A stretch of DNA of 64,000 nt from Agelaius tricolor (taxonomy: Eukaryota; Chordata; Aves; Passeriformes; Icteridae). How positions within the stretch are numbered: position 1 is the stretch's first letter; every line of letters begins with the position of its first letter. The translations under genes and the position numbers were made by a program. Of the stretch, positions 1 through 12,385 are shown piece by piece. Location: the NCBI GenBank assembly GCA_023055355.1, contig JALJCS010000006.1, positions 34,248,501-34,312,500 of the forward strand, given 5' to 3'. The notes beneath the pieces were generated by a model. The model ran no database searches and was not told the origin of the DNA. It saw nothing but the letters and a program-made list of their open reading frames with translations.

Positions 1-729
1 TTCCAAACACGTTTTGAACCAAATTACTTTTAAAACTGCCAAAAGAAATTTGGCAAGATTGTATCTCCTCTGCATTCCCCCTTGGCTGCTAGGATCACAA
101 AAAAAGTTATAAGCAACTGAAAAAGAAATTACTTGGAAGCTGGGATCTGCCTTAGTTTTAGTAGAGCTGAATGATATTTAAAATCCTTTCTGAACAGCAT
201 TCCCTAATTCATGTCTCAAGTATTTTGAATGAAGACTAATAATCTAAGCTTTACAATTCTAGAGACTTTTAATAGTGGTAACACTGTTTAATATGAACAA
301 GCAATCAATTCTAAAAAGATAACATTTAAAATTATATAGCCCTACTATGTAAAATAATATCTAAGAGCCTTGTTAACCCAGGATTGCAGAAAACCCACCG
401 GTCAACATGAAATGAGCAATGAAGATTGGAACTCATGTCTACCATATTCCACTTGCTTCACTGCAGTGAAAGATTTCAAGAGCTAATAGGAACCACCTAA
501 ACTATGAATAAGCACATGCATTTACCTTTAATCAAACTAGAAAATTAAATGCATGATGCTGTGTTATACCACCTGTAGACTGTACAATTAAGGGCAAATG
601 TCAATGTTAATGTTTTCTGATTATTTTGTAAATATTTTTCATTTTAGATTCTTATTTGAGTATCCTGTCTAATGTACTATTGGGCATATTGTAAAGTCTT
701 CATAATAATAATAAATACATATAATATAA
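1..729. other. AT-rich non-coding flank
   Basis: AT-rich single-copy-looking DNA with scattered homopolymers and stop codons in all frames. I see no exon, RNA gene or clear repeat. It runs straight up to the target-site duplication of the LTR insertion, so it represents the pre-insertion locus. Confidence 0.6.
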
Positions 730-734
730 GACCT
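730..734. repeat. Left target-site duplication of solo LTR
   Basis: The five bases GACCT directly precede the TG that opens the LTR, and the same five follow the terminal CA at 1797-1801. A perfect 5-bp duplication is what ERVL-class (and some other ERV) integrases leave, and it fixes the element's exact borders. Confidence 0.85.
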
Positions 735-893
735 TGTCGTGGTTTGACACTGGCCCAATGCCAGGCACCCACCAAAGCTGCTCCCTCAACCTCCCGTGCC
801 ACAGCTGGGGAGAGGAGAGAAAAAAATTGGGTTGAGATAAAGACCAGGAGAAAACACTTGAAGAGCAAAACAGCCTCAAAGTTGCAAAGTGAA

Positions 894-899
894 TTTACT
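894..899 (-). terminator. Variant polyadenylation signal (AGTAAA) in the LTR
   Basis: On the minus strand the LTR carries AGTAAA about 160 bases before its 3' end, where related LTRs place their poly(A) signal. AGTAAA is a known weak variant of AATAAA. Because the LTR is co-oriented with the host exons, it could in principle end host transcripts. Usage cannot be seen from sequence. Confidence 0.35.
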
Positions 900-1605
900 A
901 CTAACAGAGTCAGAAGAGGATAATGAGAAGTAAAAGAAGCCCTTAAAACACCTTTTTTCCCCCCCAACCCCTCACTCCTTCATACCAACAGCACAGGGAG
1001 ACAGGGCATGGGGGCTTGTTCAGTTTGTCATCCAAGGTTTTCTTCTGCTGTTCAGGGAGAGGAGTCCTTCCCCTGTGAGGCCATGGGATCCCTCCCATGG
1101 GAGACAGTTCCCTGTGAACTTCTCTGGTGTGGGTCCATGCTCACGAGCAGCAGCCAAACTGCACCTGCTGCAAACATGAGTCCCTCCCATGGGCACACAG
1201 TCCTCCCAAAAGTGCTGCAACATGGGTCACTCTTTCCACGGGGTGCAGTTCTCCAAGGACAGGCTGCTCCAGCCTGGAAACAGGGGCTCCCTCCCTCCAC
1301 TTGCTCTCCCACTGGATCACAGCTTCTTCCAGGAATCCACCTGCTCTGGTGTAGGCACTCCCCCATGGGCTGTGGGTGGATCTCTGCATACCCTGTGGAT
1401 CCCCATGGGCTGCAGGGGCACAGCTGCTTCACCATGGTCTTTACCACAGCCTGCAGAGGAATCTCAGCTCTGGAGCCTGGAGCACCTCCTGCCCTTCCTT
1501 CTCCACTGACCTTGGTGTCTCCATGTTGTTTTCTCTTACATGTTCTCACCTCCTTCTCCTCTCTGACTATAAGAAAAACTCTGCATGCTCCACTTTGATC
1601 TTCTT

Positions 1606-1614
1606 CTTAAATAT
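1606..1614 (-). promoter_or_regulatory. TATA-like box of the solo LTR
   Basis: The minus strand reads ATATTTAAG about 185 bases from the LTR 5' end, the usual place for the core promoter of this LTR type. It is the best candidate LTR promoter, pointing toward position 1. Activity is unknown. Confidence 0.4.
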
Positions 1615-1796
1615 GTTGTCACAGAGGCCTTACCAACATCTCTAACTGGCCCAGCCTTGGCCAGCAGCATGTCCATCTTCGGAGCCACCAGGGATTGGCT
1701 CTGCTAGACATGGTGGAAGCTTCCAGCAGTTTCTCACAGAAGTCACCTTTCAGGTGACCCCTGCTACCAATAACCAGGTCGTGCCAAACCAACACA

Positions 1797-1801
1797 GACC
1801 T
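1797..1801. repeat. Right target-site duplication of solo LTR
   Basis: GACCT immediately follows the terminal CA of the LTR and matches 730-734 exactly. Confidence 0.85.
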
Positions 1802-4800
1802 GAATGAGAAAGAAATTGTTGGAATAATAGTTCTTTAAGAAACTTAATTTCATATGTGTTATCTCTGTACAATGTAAAATATCTACTGGCATGAGTTAGG
1901 GAGAATTGCATTACTTCAAAGCGGGAAAAGTGCTCAATATGTATGAAAGAAAAAGCAGGCAAATCAATGAAGGGATTAATTCTGTAGGAATTGTTCATAG
2001 TTCTCATCTGTTCCTTTCCATCTTTTGAAACATGCACTTATGTCATAACCACAAGAGTTTAAATCTCTCTGCCAAAGAATTGTATACTGGGGCCTGCTCT
2101 AAGACAGACACTCTCTTTCTTATAAGAAATGAGGTTGACCTCTGAGCAAATCATATATAGAAGTCTATTTTTCTTTCTTTTCAAGAGGATATGATTTGTG
2201 GATATGATTCTTGTTAAGGCAATTACAAGCATCAGATTTTCAGATACAGAAGTCTGAAGTTTGCAACGGAAGTGTTCCTCTCAGTCGACTGTTAGTAGAG
2301 ATCACAACAAGCAGGACTTCAGAAAGTCTAAGTAAAATTCTACATGCACATAAATAGCATTCTTGAAAAGGTATGTGAATCTCTAAGGTCTAACATCTTA
2401 CTAAAAGTCACTGGAATCCCACTGCTGCTCAGCTATTGAGGAATGTGCAACTATAAACTCAGAATGCACGACATCAATAATCTAACAATATGCCTAGGAA
2501 ATAACTCAAATTCAAATAGTTCCATGAGCTTTACTGAAGGCAACACTGAGCTTGTGCATGTTGGGGAGAGGTAACAAAGACCTTCCTCCACTGACAGGCA
2601 GAAGCAGAACATCTGCCTCTGGCTCTGCCACTAAATTTCTATCTCCAGCATAATGGTAAAACCAACACCAAGCATAGATATGCAGAAGAATGCAATGGTA
2701 GCCCATTAAGACTCCTTACAAAATACACACTCTGTTCAGAAGAGGAAGAAATACAACTGAGGGAGACTAGTATAGCACAGACAGCAATAACTGCTGCTTC
2801 TGCATTTACTGATTTAGAGGATAAAGCTGGGAAAATGTATGAATGCAGATCCTGCCAAAGTCTAAAACTAGTGTTAGAAGTATTTTTGTACCATCATGTT
2901 CAGACAACACCAAAACTCTGTGGAAGACACTAAAACCCAGAAAAACGCAAAACTGTGAAGAACCACATGGAACTACAATCTATGCCACTGAGAAAGGGCA
3001 AAAGTTTCAGTTCTGGGACTGCAGGGGCTCAGATCTATCAGGTAAATATTACTGTCCATAATTCATGTTCAAGTGAAACTGCAGTTAACAAAAAACCAGC
3101 ACCTACTGGGTCATCAGATAGTGTGTATCATTATTTTGTCTCGTGCCTTTTCTAAATATTTCATGCCAAGTTTTGAAATACCTTTTTTCTGAGTCCCTGC
3201 AGAAACAAGACCAATTTGATATTTACAACAACATTTAGATAACAAAGAATACTCTCAGTCTATGGAAGAATGCTGCTATACTACTGAAACATTTGCATAC
3301 ATATTTAGGATTTCAACCTAAATCTCAAACTTATTCCATCCTCTAGACCAATATTAAAGGATAAAATGGATAGCCTCAGAGAGATACAAAGAAAATTCAT
3401 GAGCAGTGCTGCTAGTATTGACAAAATCATCTTAAAACAATGGCATGTGTGCTTCTAGCAAAGCCAATTTCACATTTTTATACTGGTCTTCATCTTCAAA
3501 ATCTGCTTTTTAAAATGTTGAGACCCAAACTTGGCTCCTCAGGGGCACTCAATGAAGCAACAGGCTACTGAACAGGCCATCAGAAAGAAAACCAGTTCTC
3601 AAATTATTGTGTCAAATGTTTTGCAATATGAGACCTTTATTGAGAGGAACATCAAGTATCTATATTTAAATATTTAAATAGAGGCAACAATTCCCTTCAA
3701 ACATACTGCATAAATCCAAGAAACATGCATAGTTTGTATTATTTATTATGTTGTAAAATCAACAGTTGAGAAAAAAAGTGAGGCAACTTTCAGGAATGTA
3801 ATAAAGAGAGTTAATTCTATAAAAACAGAGGAAAAAAAATTGAAAGGTAGTATCAAGTAATAAGAAGTAGAGTTTCTAAAAAAATATTTCTGAAACACAC
3901 AGATTTCTATTTGCTACCCTGAAAATCCATTTGACAGCTTTAATGTGAAGGCTTATCAGTCTGCTTGGAAAATTCATGTATTTTCCTCTGTTTCTCAAAG
4001 TCCTGCCTCAGGATACGTGGCAGAGCTAACAGCCATGTAAGTGTGAATATGCATGGCTGTGTTGCTGGGAGGCTGAACATTCAAAGGGCAGATTTTTCTA
4101 AACAGTTCAGGTTTCATCTACTTTTGGCTGACATACAGTTAAAAAGGTTTGTGTGAAGAAAGGTAAAATCACTTTCTTAAGGCAAACATTCCAGCAAATA
4201 AAGTTATTAGTTAGCTATGCTCTTTAAGCTACCAGTGTGTGTGCAGCACAGTTTAGGGAACTGAAATAAGGCTGCACTGGCAGCAGGATGCTCTGCCAGC
4301 ACCCTTCCTCACAGCACTAGGTCTGACGCAGAACCCAAAGATATCCTTCTCCATATTCCAAATTGTCCACTTTGCCTTGGTGGTTCTCAGCCTAAGAGCC
4401 AAGTTTGGCCTTTGGAAAGCACATAATTTCCAACCCTTTACCAGTTCAGCTTTTATAGAAGAATTCTTGTTACAGCCATTTTGAAGTCTAAATTTCACCA
4501 GCACATTTTCCTCTACTCATTACTTTCTGCATACATTTACAGAATGGTGAGACAACATGTTGATATTTTGTTCAACTATTTTTAATTTTGTATTGTAACT
4601 GAGTTTGCCAGTTGCAGAGTCAAAGCTTTCTAGTTTAAATCCCCCAATATCTTTGAAATTCTTTGCATGTACATGAAGAACATTTACTTCCTACTTCTCC
4701 TGAGTACAGACTGTGGCTAACTGATCCATTTCCCTACATCCTCCTTCTTAGCCTTCTTGAAAATGTCCCCAGTCACATCTCCCAATTGCCATGGAAGTCT

Positions 4801-7800
4801 GAAGGTTATTAAGAGTAAAAAAGTAAAAGAAATTCATAATGAAAGCCACTTTAAGCATTAGTAAGGGAAAATATGGCATCAGTTGATTGTGGTGTCAGTG
4901 GTATATATGCTGATTCTCAAGTACAACAGAATAAATCAGGAGTGAACTAAAATATTCACTTGCTTTCAATGGACTTTAGAAATTACCATTCTCTCTTCCA
5001 TGGTCTCTCTTCATAATCTAAGTATTTCCTTCTTGTAGCCAATCCATAAAAAAACATTCTAACAACAAAAGATGTTGGTAACTCAATCCTTCCTTTCTAA
5101 TTCCCTGTCAAAACCATCTCAAGCTTTAAGCAAATGTCTTAAATTTGCTTTTCCCTATTACATTGCATTAAACCACAAAGCAAGTCCATATTACTATTTC
5201 TATGTCTTTAGAAAGTAATATAATTTTCACTGGAAAAGTTAAAAAAACCAAAATATATGTGTTGAAATGCTTGTATCTTAGAAAAAGTATACTGAATATA
5301 GGTTTTCAGTTCCTTAATCACAAATTATTCTTCCTTGTCTTATGATATCATTCACCAGTTCCTTAGAACACCAGGCAAAGAATGAAGCAAGGATCAGCTA
5401 TGGAAGGAAGAAGTAAATAACAGAAATTTGACAAGAAAGAGATGGAAATGATGTAAGTCTTCTTAAAATGAAAAAAAAGGAACACAATTTTAAAGAATTC
5501 AGAGAAAATCAGAAATCTTCTAAGCTTTCAATAGGTGTAACGGTGACCTTCCAGGTTTTGGAGTAAAAAGCACCTTTTGGAGGAAACCTGTGATCAGTGA
5601 AGACGGTCACTTTCTCTTGTTGGAAAAAGGAGATTTGCAAGATGGAATTCCTAACAACATCACAAACACTGACAAAATGAGAGTACTGGCACAGACTACC
5701 ACATCCAGAGAAAGATTCTTAGCACATTATGAACATGATCTTTCGGAAGAATCAAGGAGAGAGTTTACATGCTCCCAGACAAAATTAACTCACACTGATA
5801 AGGCCTCTTTGCACATAAATGGAATCAACTGGAACAGCATCTAGCAAATGGTTTAGGATAAAACAAAATAAACATGGATGCCAGTTTTACTGCTTCCTTG
5901 CGGAAAGAGAGAATGGATGCAAGTGCTGTGAATTCTCCTTGCACCGTGGAGTGGCAGTGACAATTTTACTGCATTGCCTTCTGCATCCAATTTTTCCTAT
6001 TTCAAAATAATAGAAAAACCCATAGAAACAAGCTTGTTCTCTTGATTATGTGTGGACATGAACAAAATCAGGAAAAATAAAACCATAATTGCACAGGAGC
6101 GGCTTAAAATTAAAACAATAAAGTACCATTGTCTGTGTATGAACAAGACTTGTGTACATGGAAAAGGGCTGCTTCCTAATAGAGTAAGACAAAGTTTTCC
6201 TTAAGGTGGAGGTATGTAAGTTGCACACATCTTCACAGTATGTTTAAAATGTAAGGACAAAGGCTATGTAGCCACTTCTAGCTCAGCTGCCAACAAAAGC
6301 CAAAGGGCAAGGTTTGAGCACCACTTTTGGAAGTGGGAGGAACCAAGGGGGAACAGCTTGCACCCCTTGCTGTCTTTGTTCTGTACGCTCAGTGCCCGCA
6401 GCTGGCTGGCACACAAGAAACGCCTCAGCCAGCAGGACCACATTGCCTTTCTGCATCAAGGAAGGAAACATCTGGTAAGCAGAATCTGTAAGAAGTCAGG
6501 GGGAGAAAATGGAACACAAAAGTCTTTCTTACACTAGATCCTCTGCCTGTTTGAAATATGAGCAGAAGAAGGAGTACACCTTGTCTACACAATCCACAAC
6601 TTTGAGCAATCATCATTTGTCATGGAATTTAAGCCACAGAGAAAAGAACTTTATCTTGATACATGGGGTAAGAATTAAACTTATATATATGTGCAGAGAT
6701 GTATTAAGAAATTATCCAACATAGCAGTCATGGGTCTCTGAATCATAAAGTAAGTTCATACACAAGTATGAAAAGTGAGCTTTTTTAGGCTATATATTTA
6801 TTAGAAGCCGTATTAATGTATGAATCCACCTTGAAAGAAAATAAGTGTCCTTGAGATGTTCGATTCTATCAGCCAAATTGAATGTCTGCATCAATGGCTT
6901 TCCCTAAAAGTCATAATTAGGTCATTAAAATATATTTAGAAAAATAGCCTGTAAAATAAAGTTAAAAAATACTCACCTTCATTTTATTTCATAGGTCACT
7001 GTTATACCATCTAATAAGATAATTAAAAACATGCAAGCAGCTGGTACTGAGGCTAAACAGATTAATGTAATAGTCTGTAGTCATATGTGCTGGCAAGGGG
7101 TTCACCTCTTTGGCGAGGAGAAGGTCAGCTGCCCTTGGGAAGGGAGGAGAAAGACAGTATTTCTACTTTCCAGTGGCACTGCATTGCAGATACTGAAACT
7201 AAAGAGCTACATCTATTTTCCTTTTCCTTTTGGTGAAATCCATGCCATTTGGACAACCAAAAAAGGCTTTAAGCATAGCAGTAAAACAATACAGTGGAGC
7301 AGAGATGAAGTATTTTCCTTAAGTTTCTTACATTTAAAAGCTGAAAGTTATTATATGTCTAAATCCTTGTTCAAATGTTTCTAATAATGAACTTCTAATT
7401 TTGATGACATGCTTCTAGGAAAAAAAAAATTGTAATTTCTTATTAGTAAAGCTTCTTCCCAAGTACACAAAGAGTACTTCCACCAGAGCATAAAGACCAG
7501 CTAGAGAATTCTCTGTGACCTGACAGGACGCATTCACAAACTCAAAGAATATTTAGAAATATATGCCAGTCACATGTGCTTTTCACTTACATTACTTACA
7601 GACTTTATGACCTAAAGGGAAATGCTCACAATCTGAACACATGCAGCATTACATCTGTACTGTGCTGTGCTTGTGATCAACACAAGCAAGAGTCGCAAAC
7701 TCTAAGGTGACACCTTCATATTAAAAGTAAAACCATACAAATAGTTCTGGAGCATCATAAATATACCAAAGAATAATGATATGTCACCCTTTATTAGCAC

Positions 7801-9530
7801 ATATACTTGGAGTCTTGTACTGGATAGTGTCAAATTGTCCTTTAAAACAGAAAATGTGGGAACCAAGCAACTTCTCCTGGGGTTTATTTCTTATTGTGGT
7901 AAAAACAATGCTTTTAAGAGCACTTTAATAACAAAACTTATTAATATTCAAATATTTTTGGAGTTATCTCTTCTAATTAAATTGTAAAGGCGTATTACTG
8001 ACAAAATATTAAGTAACTTTTGTTTCGGCAAAAATTTTCAATACAATTTTTCATGTATTAACCTTCCGCATATGGATGACATCTACCATGATTCAAAGAT
8101 GCCTTTGCCTCTTTCAGGGCTAAAGTTCATTAGCTGGTCTTTTTAAAATATGACAGACTGAAACACATTGGATAAACAAGACTGTCATTAATTTTACCAA
8201 ATTACTAACTTACTAAAACAATAATCTTTGACAGTATGCTAAAATAGGTCAAAATTTCTAAGGAGTCTTTAAAGAAATAACAACCATTTACCATCATTAC
8301 CTTTCAAAATAGTTTAGGATTCACTTTTCACCTTTCATAAGGTGCTAGATGTTCAATTTTACTTAACATGCAGTCCAGAACTATAACTATCAAAACAATA
8401 TCCAACCCAAACATCAAATTTAGAGCCAGTCTCACTAGATCATAGGAATTACATGCCACTGAGAAATAAATACATATTTTACATCTCAAGCACTACTACT
8501 AAATAATGGTGATAGCTTGCCAACTACGAAAAGTCAGAAGTTACTTTTATATATATGTATACATACACACCTCCCCAATACACATACACACATATGTATC
8601 TTTTTTACTATTTTGCCTTTAATTATATCAATATTACTTTGGCAATGAGATATGGGACCCTTCTTAAAAGACTAATTAACTGTCTAACTTGGGCTCTTTG
8701 ACAGAATATGAGTATTATTCAGTGGAACTTGTAGCCAACATCATATTTATTATATGCACTTTGGACTAAGGAATACATAGGTGGTTAAAGACCAGCTTTA
8801 ACCTCCACTAAATCTGTGGAGAATTAAAGAGTCACTAAGCCTTTGGCTGATTTAGGTAAAAGGTAACATGCTCTATCCTCCCAATGGCTGTCCATGCTAC
8901 ATTGCCTGCATTGGCACTGATACCATGGGAAGCTTTGGCAGGAGGAAATCATCAGAAAGCTCTCCCAACTAAGAATGAACAGGTTGGGCTGGGTTAGCTC
9001 CCTGGACTAGCTCCCTGAGAGACGAGTGCTACTGCCTGAGTGGAGCTGGGGTGACAAGAAGGGCTCAGACCCCAGCTCCACAGCTCACACTCTTGTGGAA
9101 CCAAAGTCTAGCTAAAGCTGGCTGCTTCTTCTTCAAGTGTTGCCACTTGGCAGGTACAACAGCTGGTGCTCTTGAGTTGATGACTTTCAGGAATAAGTTT
9201 CCTGGCTTTAATGGCAGAGAGAGCTCTCAACTTTCTTTTGCTGATATGGTAAAATTCTATCTTGCCTACTTTTGAGAGACTGATTTGTGGTCTCTCTGTC
9301 TACATATGATTCACACCCAAAAAACATGAAGATTATCCTGGGTGGTATTTTTCAGCCCTTCTTTTAACTTAGACAGTATGTTACATGCAGAAAACATGAA
9401 TATGACAAGAACCAGAGTCATGCAGAACCCTAAAATGGATCTTCTAAAGTATTTTATCAAAGTGATTATGCTAACTACTCTAGAAGAGTTTTACATCATC
9501 ACAAAGTAGGTCTCATTAGAGTTGACTTAT
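1802..9530. other. Long non-coding stretch (probable intron or flank)
   Basis: About 7.7 kb of AT-rich DNA with no convincing exon on either strand. Open frames here (largest 117 codons at 7031-7384) have no recognisable domain and average composition. A short alternating TATATG/TACACA tract lies near 8550-8600. Around 6.97 kb the minus strand has a good GTGAGT donor, but the candidate exon before it reaches a stop and has a weak acceptor. I see no RNA gene. Confidence 0.55.
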
Positions 9531-9930
9531 TAGGGTAAAAAAATTGTAAGGAAACCTAAACAACCCACCCCAGTCCCACTTTGCCCCTGCAGGCACACCC
9601 TTTGTTCCAACCTTGCTCTTAGTCCAGAAACTTCCTCTGGGTGTTTGAATCGCAGCAAATTCTTTGCTGTTCCCTCTAGGTCCTTACAAAAAGTCTTTCT
9701 TTTCAACATCCTCAAGACCAGGCTGTTTGCTCCTTGCTCTCCTTGGCAATGGCTGTGTCTCCAGCCTGCAACAGGTTCTCCAGCCCCGTGTCCCTCCCTG
9801 CCACCCCACGCCCGAGGCTCCCTGTGACCAGCTCAGCTCACTGCCTGCCCCACGCTGCAACATTCCCCACCCAGCTGGCTGCAACCAGGACAAGGTGAAC
9901 AGGCAGGTTCCTCCTGCCTGACTGCACCTC
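9531..9930. other. C-rich block of unknown origin
   Basis: Base composition rises sharply to C/T-rich, with runs of CCC, CCAGC and CTGC, against AT-rich flanks. Open frames of 60 to 109 codons overlap on both strands, as expected for low stop density in GC-rich sequence, and show no domain or splice structure. An old repeat such as a decayed LTR, or a regulatory block, is possible. I find no terminal TG/CA, target duplication or poly-A tail to decide. Confidence 0.35.
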
Positions 9931-10781
9931 TTTGAAGTAGAGATTCCAGCAAAGCACAAACCAAAACTGAAAAAATGCCAACCAACACAGTCCACTAAAT
10001 GATTCGAAACCAATCATGTGGTAAGCATGTTTTGTTTTACTATACTTAAGCATGAAAATCAGATGCAATCCTTCTGGTTAGCACAAATCATACTATTAAT
10101 TTACTAGTCACAAGGAAGATGTTTTGTAGCAGACTTAGTATTTTGCAGGGTGAAAGATGAAAGTATACACCTGCTGATTAGCTTTCTGTGCTTTTGAGCA
10201 CAAGACACCCTTTGGTATGTACCCAAGCAATATTCAAGCTCAATGACATTGCTTAAAAAAGTTTCTTTGACTGGTGTTTACTGCCAACAAAATTGAAATA
10301 TTATTTTCCTGTCAAATAATCTCAAATTTAGCTAATCTTGGTTTTGGTTTTTGAGATGAAATAATGAGGAAATAGAATTTCATGTGGTCCATAAATCCAG
10401 TTACCTTGGAGAAGATCAGAAAGGTGATCACTGGTGAATTGAATATTTCAACATTTAGCTTAGTTGCTGTGAGTTTACTTTATTGAATACTTTGGAGGAA
10501 AAAAAACCTACAAAAAACAACTTTAAAATGTTTAGGCTTTCAAATATCTTGTACTTTCATCAGTTAAGCATTTTGAACAACTTTTGAAAAAAAACTAATA
10601 ATCCAGAAAACAAATTTTCACATCATTCCTTAATTAAATATTTCATGTTGTTTTGCTCACTGTATCAGTTTAGATTCCACAATCCTCCTAAAGTATAGGA
10701 CCTGTTCTTTCACATTAAATAGATTATGCTTATTATAATCAACTTCTTAAAATTAGAAAATAAATATAAAAAATTACCAAC
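9931..10781. other. Intron 3' of the 67-bp exon
   Basis: AT-rich sequence that would be the start of the next intron for minus-strand transcripts leaving the 67-bp exon. The donor at its right edge reads CAG|gttggt. A further GTAACT-type donor near 10.40 kb has no acceptable pyrimidine tract upstream. No other feature seen. Confidence 0.5.
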
Positions 10782-10848
10782 CTGTAAGAAATAAAAGTTC
10801 CATCTGAATCTGAGGTGGAGGGTGTGCTTCCATTTTCATTTGATCCTC
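10782..10848 (-). CDS. 67-bp internal coding exon of an unidentified gene
   Basis: On the minus strand a long pyrimidine tract ends in TTTGTATTAG, followed by 67 bases and the donor CAG|gttggt. Starting in phase 1, the exon encodes GSNENGSTPSTSDSDGTF then ISYR and ends in phase 2. The peptide is rich in Ser, Thr, Asn and Asp, typical of a disordered, phosphorylation-prone segment: the SDSD run fits the casein-kinase-2 pattern. It carries no catalytic or domain motif. Its entry phase matches the exit phase of the exon at 39700-39835 on the same strand, which strongly suggests one gene. Frame 0 is also open through the exon, so frame choice rests on the phase match and composition. I do not recognise the protein. 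A chance splice-like segment is the main alternative. Confidence 0.68.
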
Positions 10849-12234
10849 CTAATACAAAAAAAAGAGAAAACACCTTTGTTGTAAGACAAACTCTGATATG
10901 AACACAATATGGATGACAACTGATACGAACACAATATGGATGACAACTGATACTGATTTTACCATATATGGCAACTTCAGTCACAACAAAACTCACCTAA
11001 AACTTGCATAGACAAATCTCAACTTTACCTCTTCAAATTCTTACAGCCGTCTTAACTAGCCTCCAAGTTCAATCTGGAGTCTGAAAGTTCTGAAAATCTG
11101 ATACTTAATTTCACTTAAAGTTTTGATTGAAGCCCTTCTCAAATTATTAAACACAATTTAACTAGCATAGGGTTATAGAAGTACACCATGTAAGTAGATG
11201 AGCTTGATTTTACCAACATTAAGTCAAAAAATGTAAAAGTTCATCTCTTTTGTGAAAAATTCTGAGCTTACTTTGTGATACCTTTTTTTTTTTTTTTTAT
11301 GTCATAGCACAAGTTCAAAGCTTCCCTGAAAGTACCTATTAAGACGTCTGCCAAACATCTTATTTTACATCCTGTGGGCTGGTGAATACATGGAACAGTG
11401 ATGTTGCTAGAAATCCAGTATTACAAGGAATTTTCCTTCTATAACTATGTCTATTGAAAGACTGCTAAAAGCCAGCAGTCATGTATTTTTTAAACCAAAT
11501 TTATTCTTGTCCTGTTTTATACTGTTTTTTCTTGCACTGTCATTTAGCTTGATAATTCTTCTATGTCCCTGTGTGCCTCCCTAGTTAATTTACAGGTAGC
11601 ACTGCACAACTCTGTTCTCCCTTCTGCTGACTGAAATCAAGTTTTTTCAGTCTTTTTTCAAAATGAGGCTTCGTATTCCCCATTTCCTTTAACTCAGTCC
11701 TTCTTACACATGGAAAAGGAGGGACAGGAGCTGTGGAAAGCATACTAAAAGTTCAGAGTTGATAATTTGAACAGTGGTTTTCTTCTCTATCAAACAAATC
11801 TTGCTTGATACAGATGACATTCGTGCCGCTCCATCTTGCAGTTTCACAGCCATCCTTAACCAAACATGCCTGCACATTTATTCTCAATTTTTTATTCATG
11901 AAAAGAAGTTTTCAGTTTACATGAAAAATTCTTGCTAGTGCAATACTGTAGTTCACACAATGTCATGCTGTTTGTAGTCCTCTTTTCTTCAGAAAGAACC
12001 AGTCCTGCCTGAATGCTCTATTTGCACTGGCACCAGATATTACCTTCCAATAACTTTACTTAATAAAAGTCTATCAACTCTTATTCTGTGGCAAGACAAT
12101 AAATGAAAATATTGTATAAGACTGGTTCAACCTCAAGCTTCACTAAAAAGAATTCTTTCATTAAAATTTGCATTTCCCTGTTCATCCTAGAATTACTATA
12201 CTTCAGTAATCCCCATCCCTTCGATTTCACAGCA
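10849..12234. other. Intronic sequence upstream of the 67-bp exon
   Basis: The end of the roughly 28.9-kb intron on the minus strand. It contains a 27-bp duplication (listed separately) and a 16-base poly-T at 11283-11298. From about 11.48 kb it has a pyrimidine-rich tract that may belong to the decayed LINE starting further right. No exon recognised. Confidence 0.5.
10900..10953. repeat. Perfect 27-bp tandem duplication
   Basis: Two back-to-back identical 27-base units, each beginning GAACACAATATGG and ending AACTGATAC, occupy 10900-10926 and 10927-10953. Perfect identity implies a recent slippage or duplication event. The right edge of the 67-bp exon is only 51 bases away, so the duplication falls in the zone where the branch point for that exon's acceptor would lie on the minus strand. 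Confidence 0.9.
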
Positions 12235-12385
12235 TCTCCTGTGGCACTGCATCAGATGGTTTACTGAGATCCAGACAGACTTAATGTATTTCCTGAACGC
12301 ATATTTTGAAAAGAAAGCAAGTTAGCTGGCCACAATGTCCCATTTAACAAAAAAAAAAAACCTGCAATAAAAGTTAAGCCATTCG
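12235..12385 (-). mobile_element. Ancient CR1/L3-like LINE reverse-transcriptase fragment
   Basis: Read on the minus strand the segment resembles the reverse-transcriptase region of CR1/L3-type LINEs. The translation includes WPANLLSF, comparable to the conserved TNLISF motif of that enzyme. The nucleotides further on correspond to the stretch coding for the LDFSKAFD motif: the plus strand reads GTTTACTGAGATCCAGACAG, the reverse complement of a degraded version. A poly-A run at 12349-12360 and several indels break the frame, so it is a dead fossil. Flanking pyrimidine-rich DNA from 11.5 to 13 kb may be more of the same element, too decayed to delimit. The assignment is by remembered similarity. 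Confidence 0.5.

Larger units (their letters stand above)
735..1796 (-). mobile_element. Solitary endogenous retrovirus LTR, ERVL-like, minus strand
   Basis: A 1062-bp block begins TGTCGTGGTTTGACAC and ends GTGCCAAACCAACACA, giving the TG...CA and imperfect inverted termini of a retroviral LTR. It is bracketed by a perfect GACCT duplication. Read on the minus strand it resembles a large avian ERVL LTR family: it opens TGTGTTGGTTTGGCACG, has a TATA-like ATATTTAAG about 190 bases in, a long GC-richer middle with a recurring CCATGGG-type motif, and a variant AGTAAA poly(A) signal near the 3' end. No gag, pol or env sequence and no second LTR are present, so this is a solo LTR left by LTR-LTR recombination. 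Open frames inside it (up to 196 codons) are incidental. The family is assigned from memory and I cannot give a Repbase name. The intact duplication and little-eroded ends suggest a fairly young insertion. It has the same orientation as the host exons. Confidence 0.88.

Noticed and set aside
1008..1598. 196-codon plus-strand open frame
   Set aside because: It lies wholly inside the solo LTR, on its antisense strand, and resembles no protein. LTRs of this kind are non-coding.
6975..7055. Minus-strand segment ending in a strong GTGAGT donor and encoding a hydrophobic stretch
   Set aside because: The only long frame stops just before the donor and the acceptor is weak, so it cannot be an internal coding exon.
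10395..10460. Minus-strand AAG|gtaact donor with an open frame before it
   Set aside because: No polypyrimidine tract at the possible acceptor. The frame also reads through the donor, as expected by chance.
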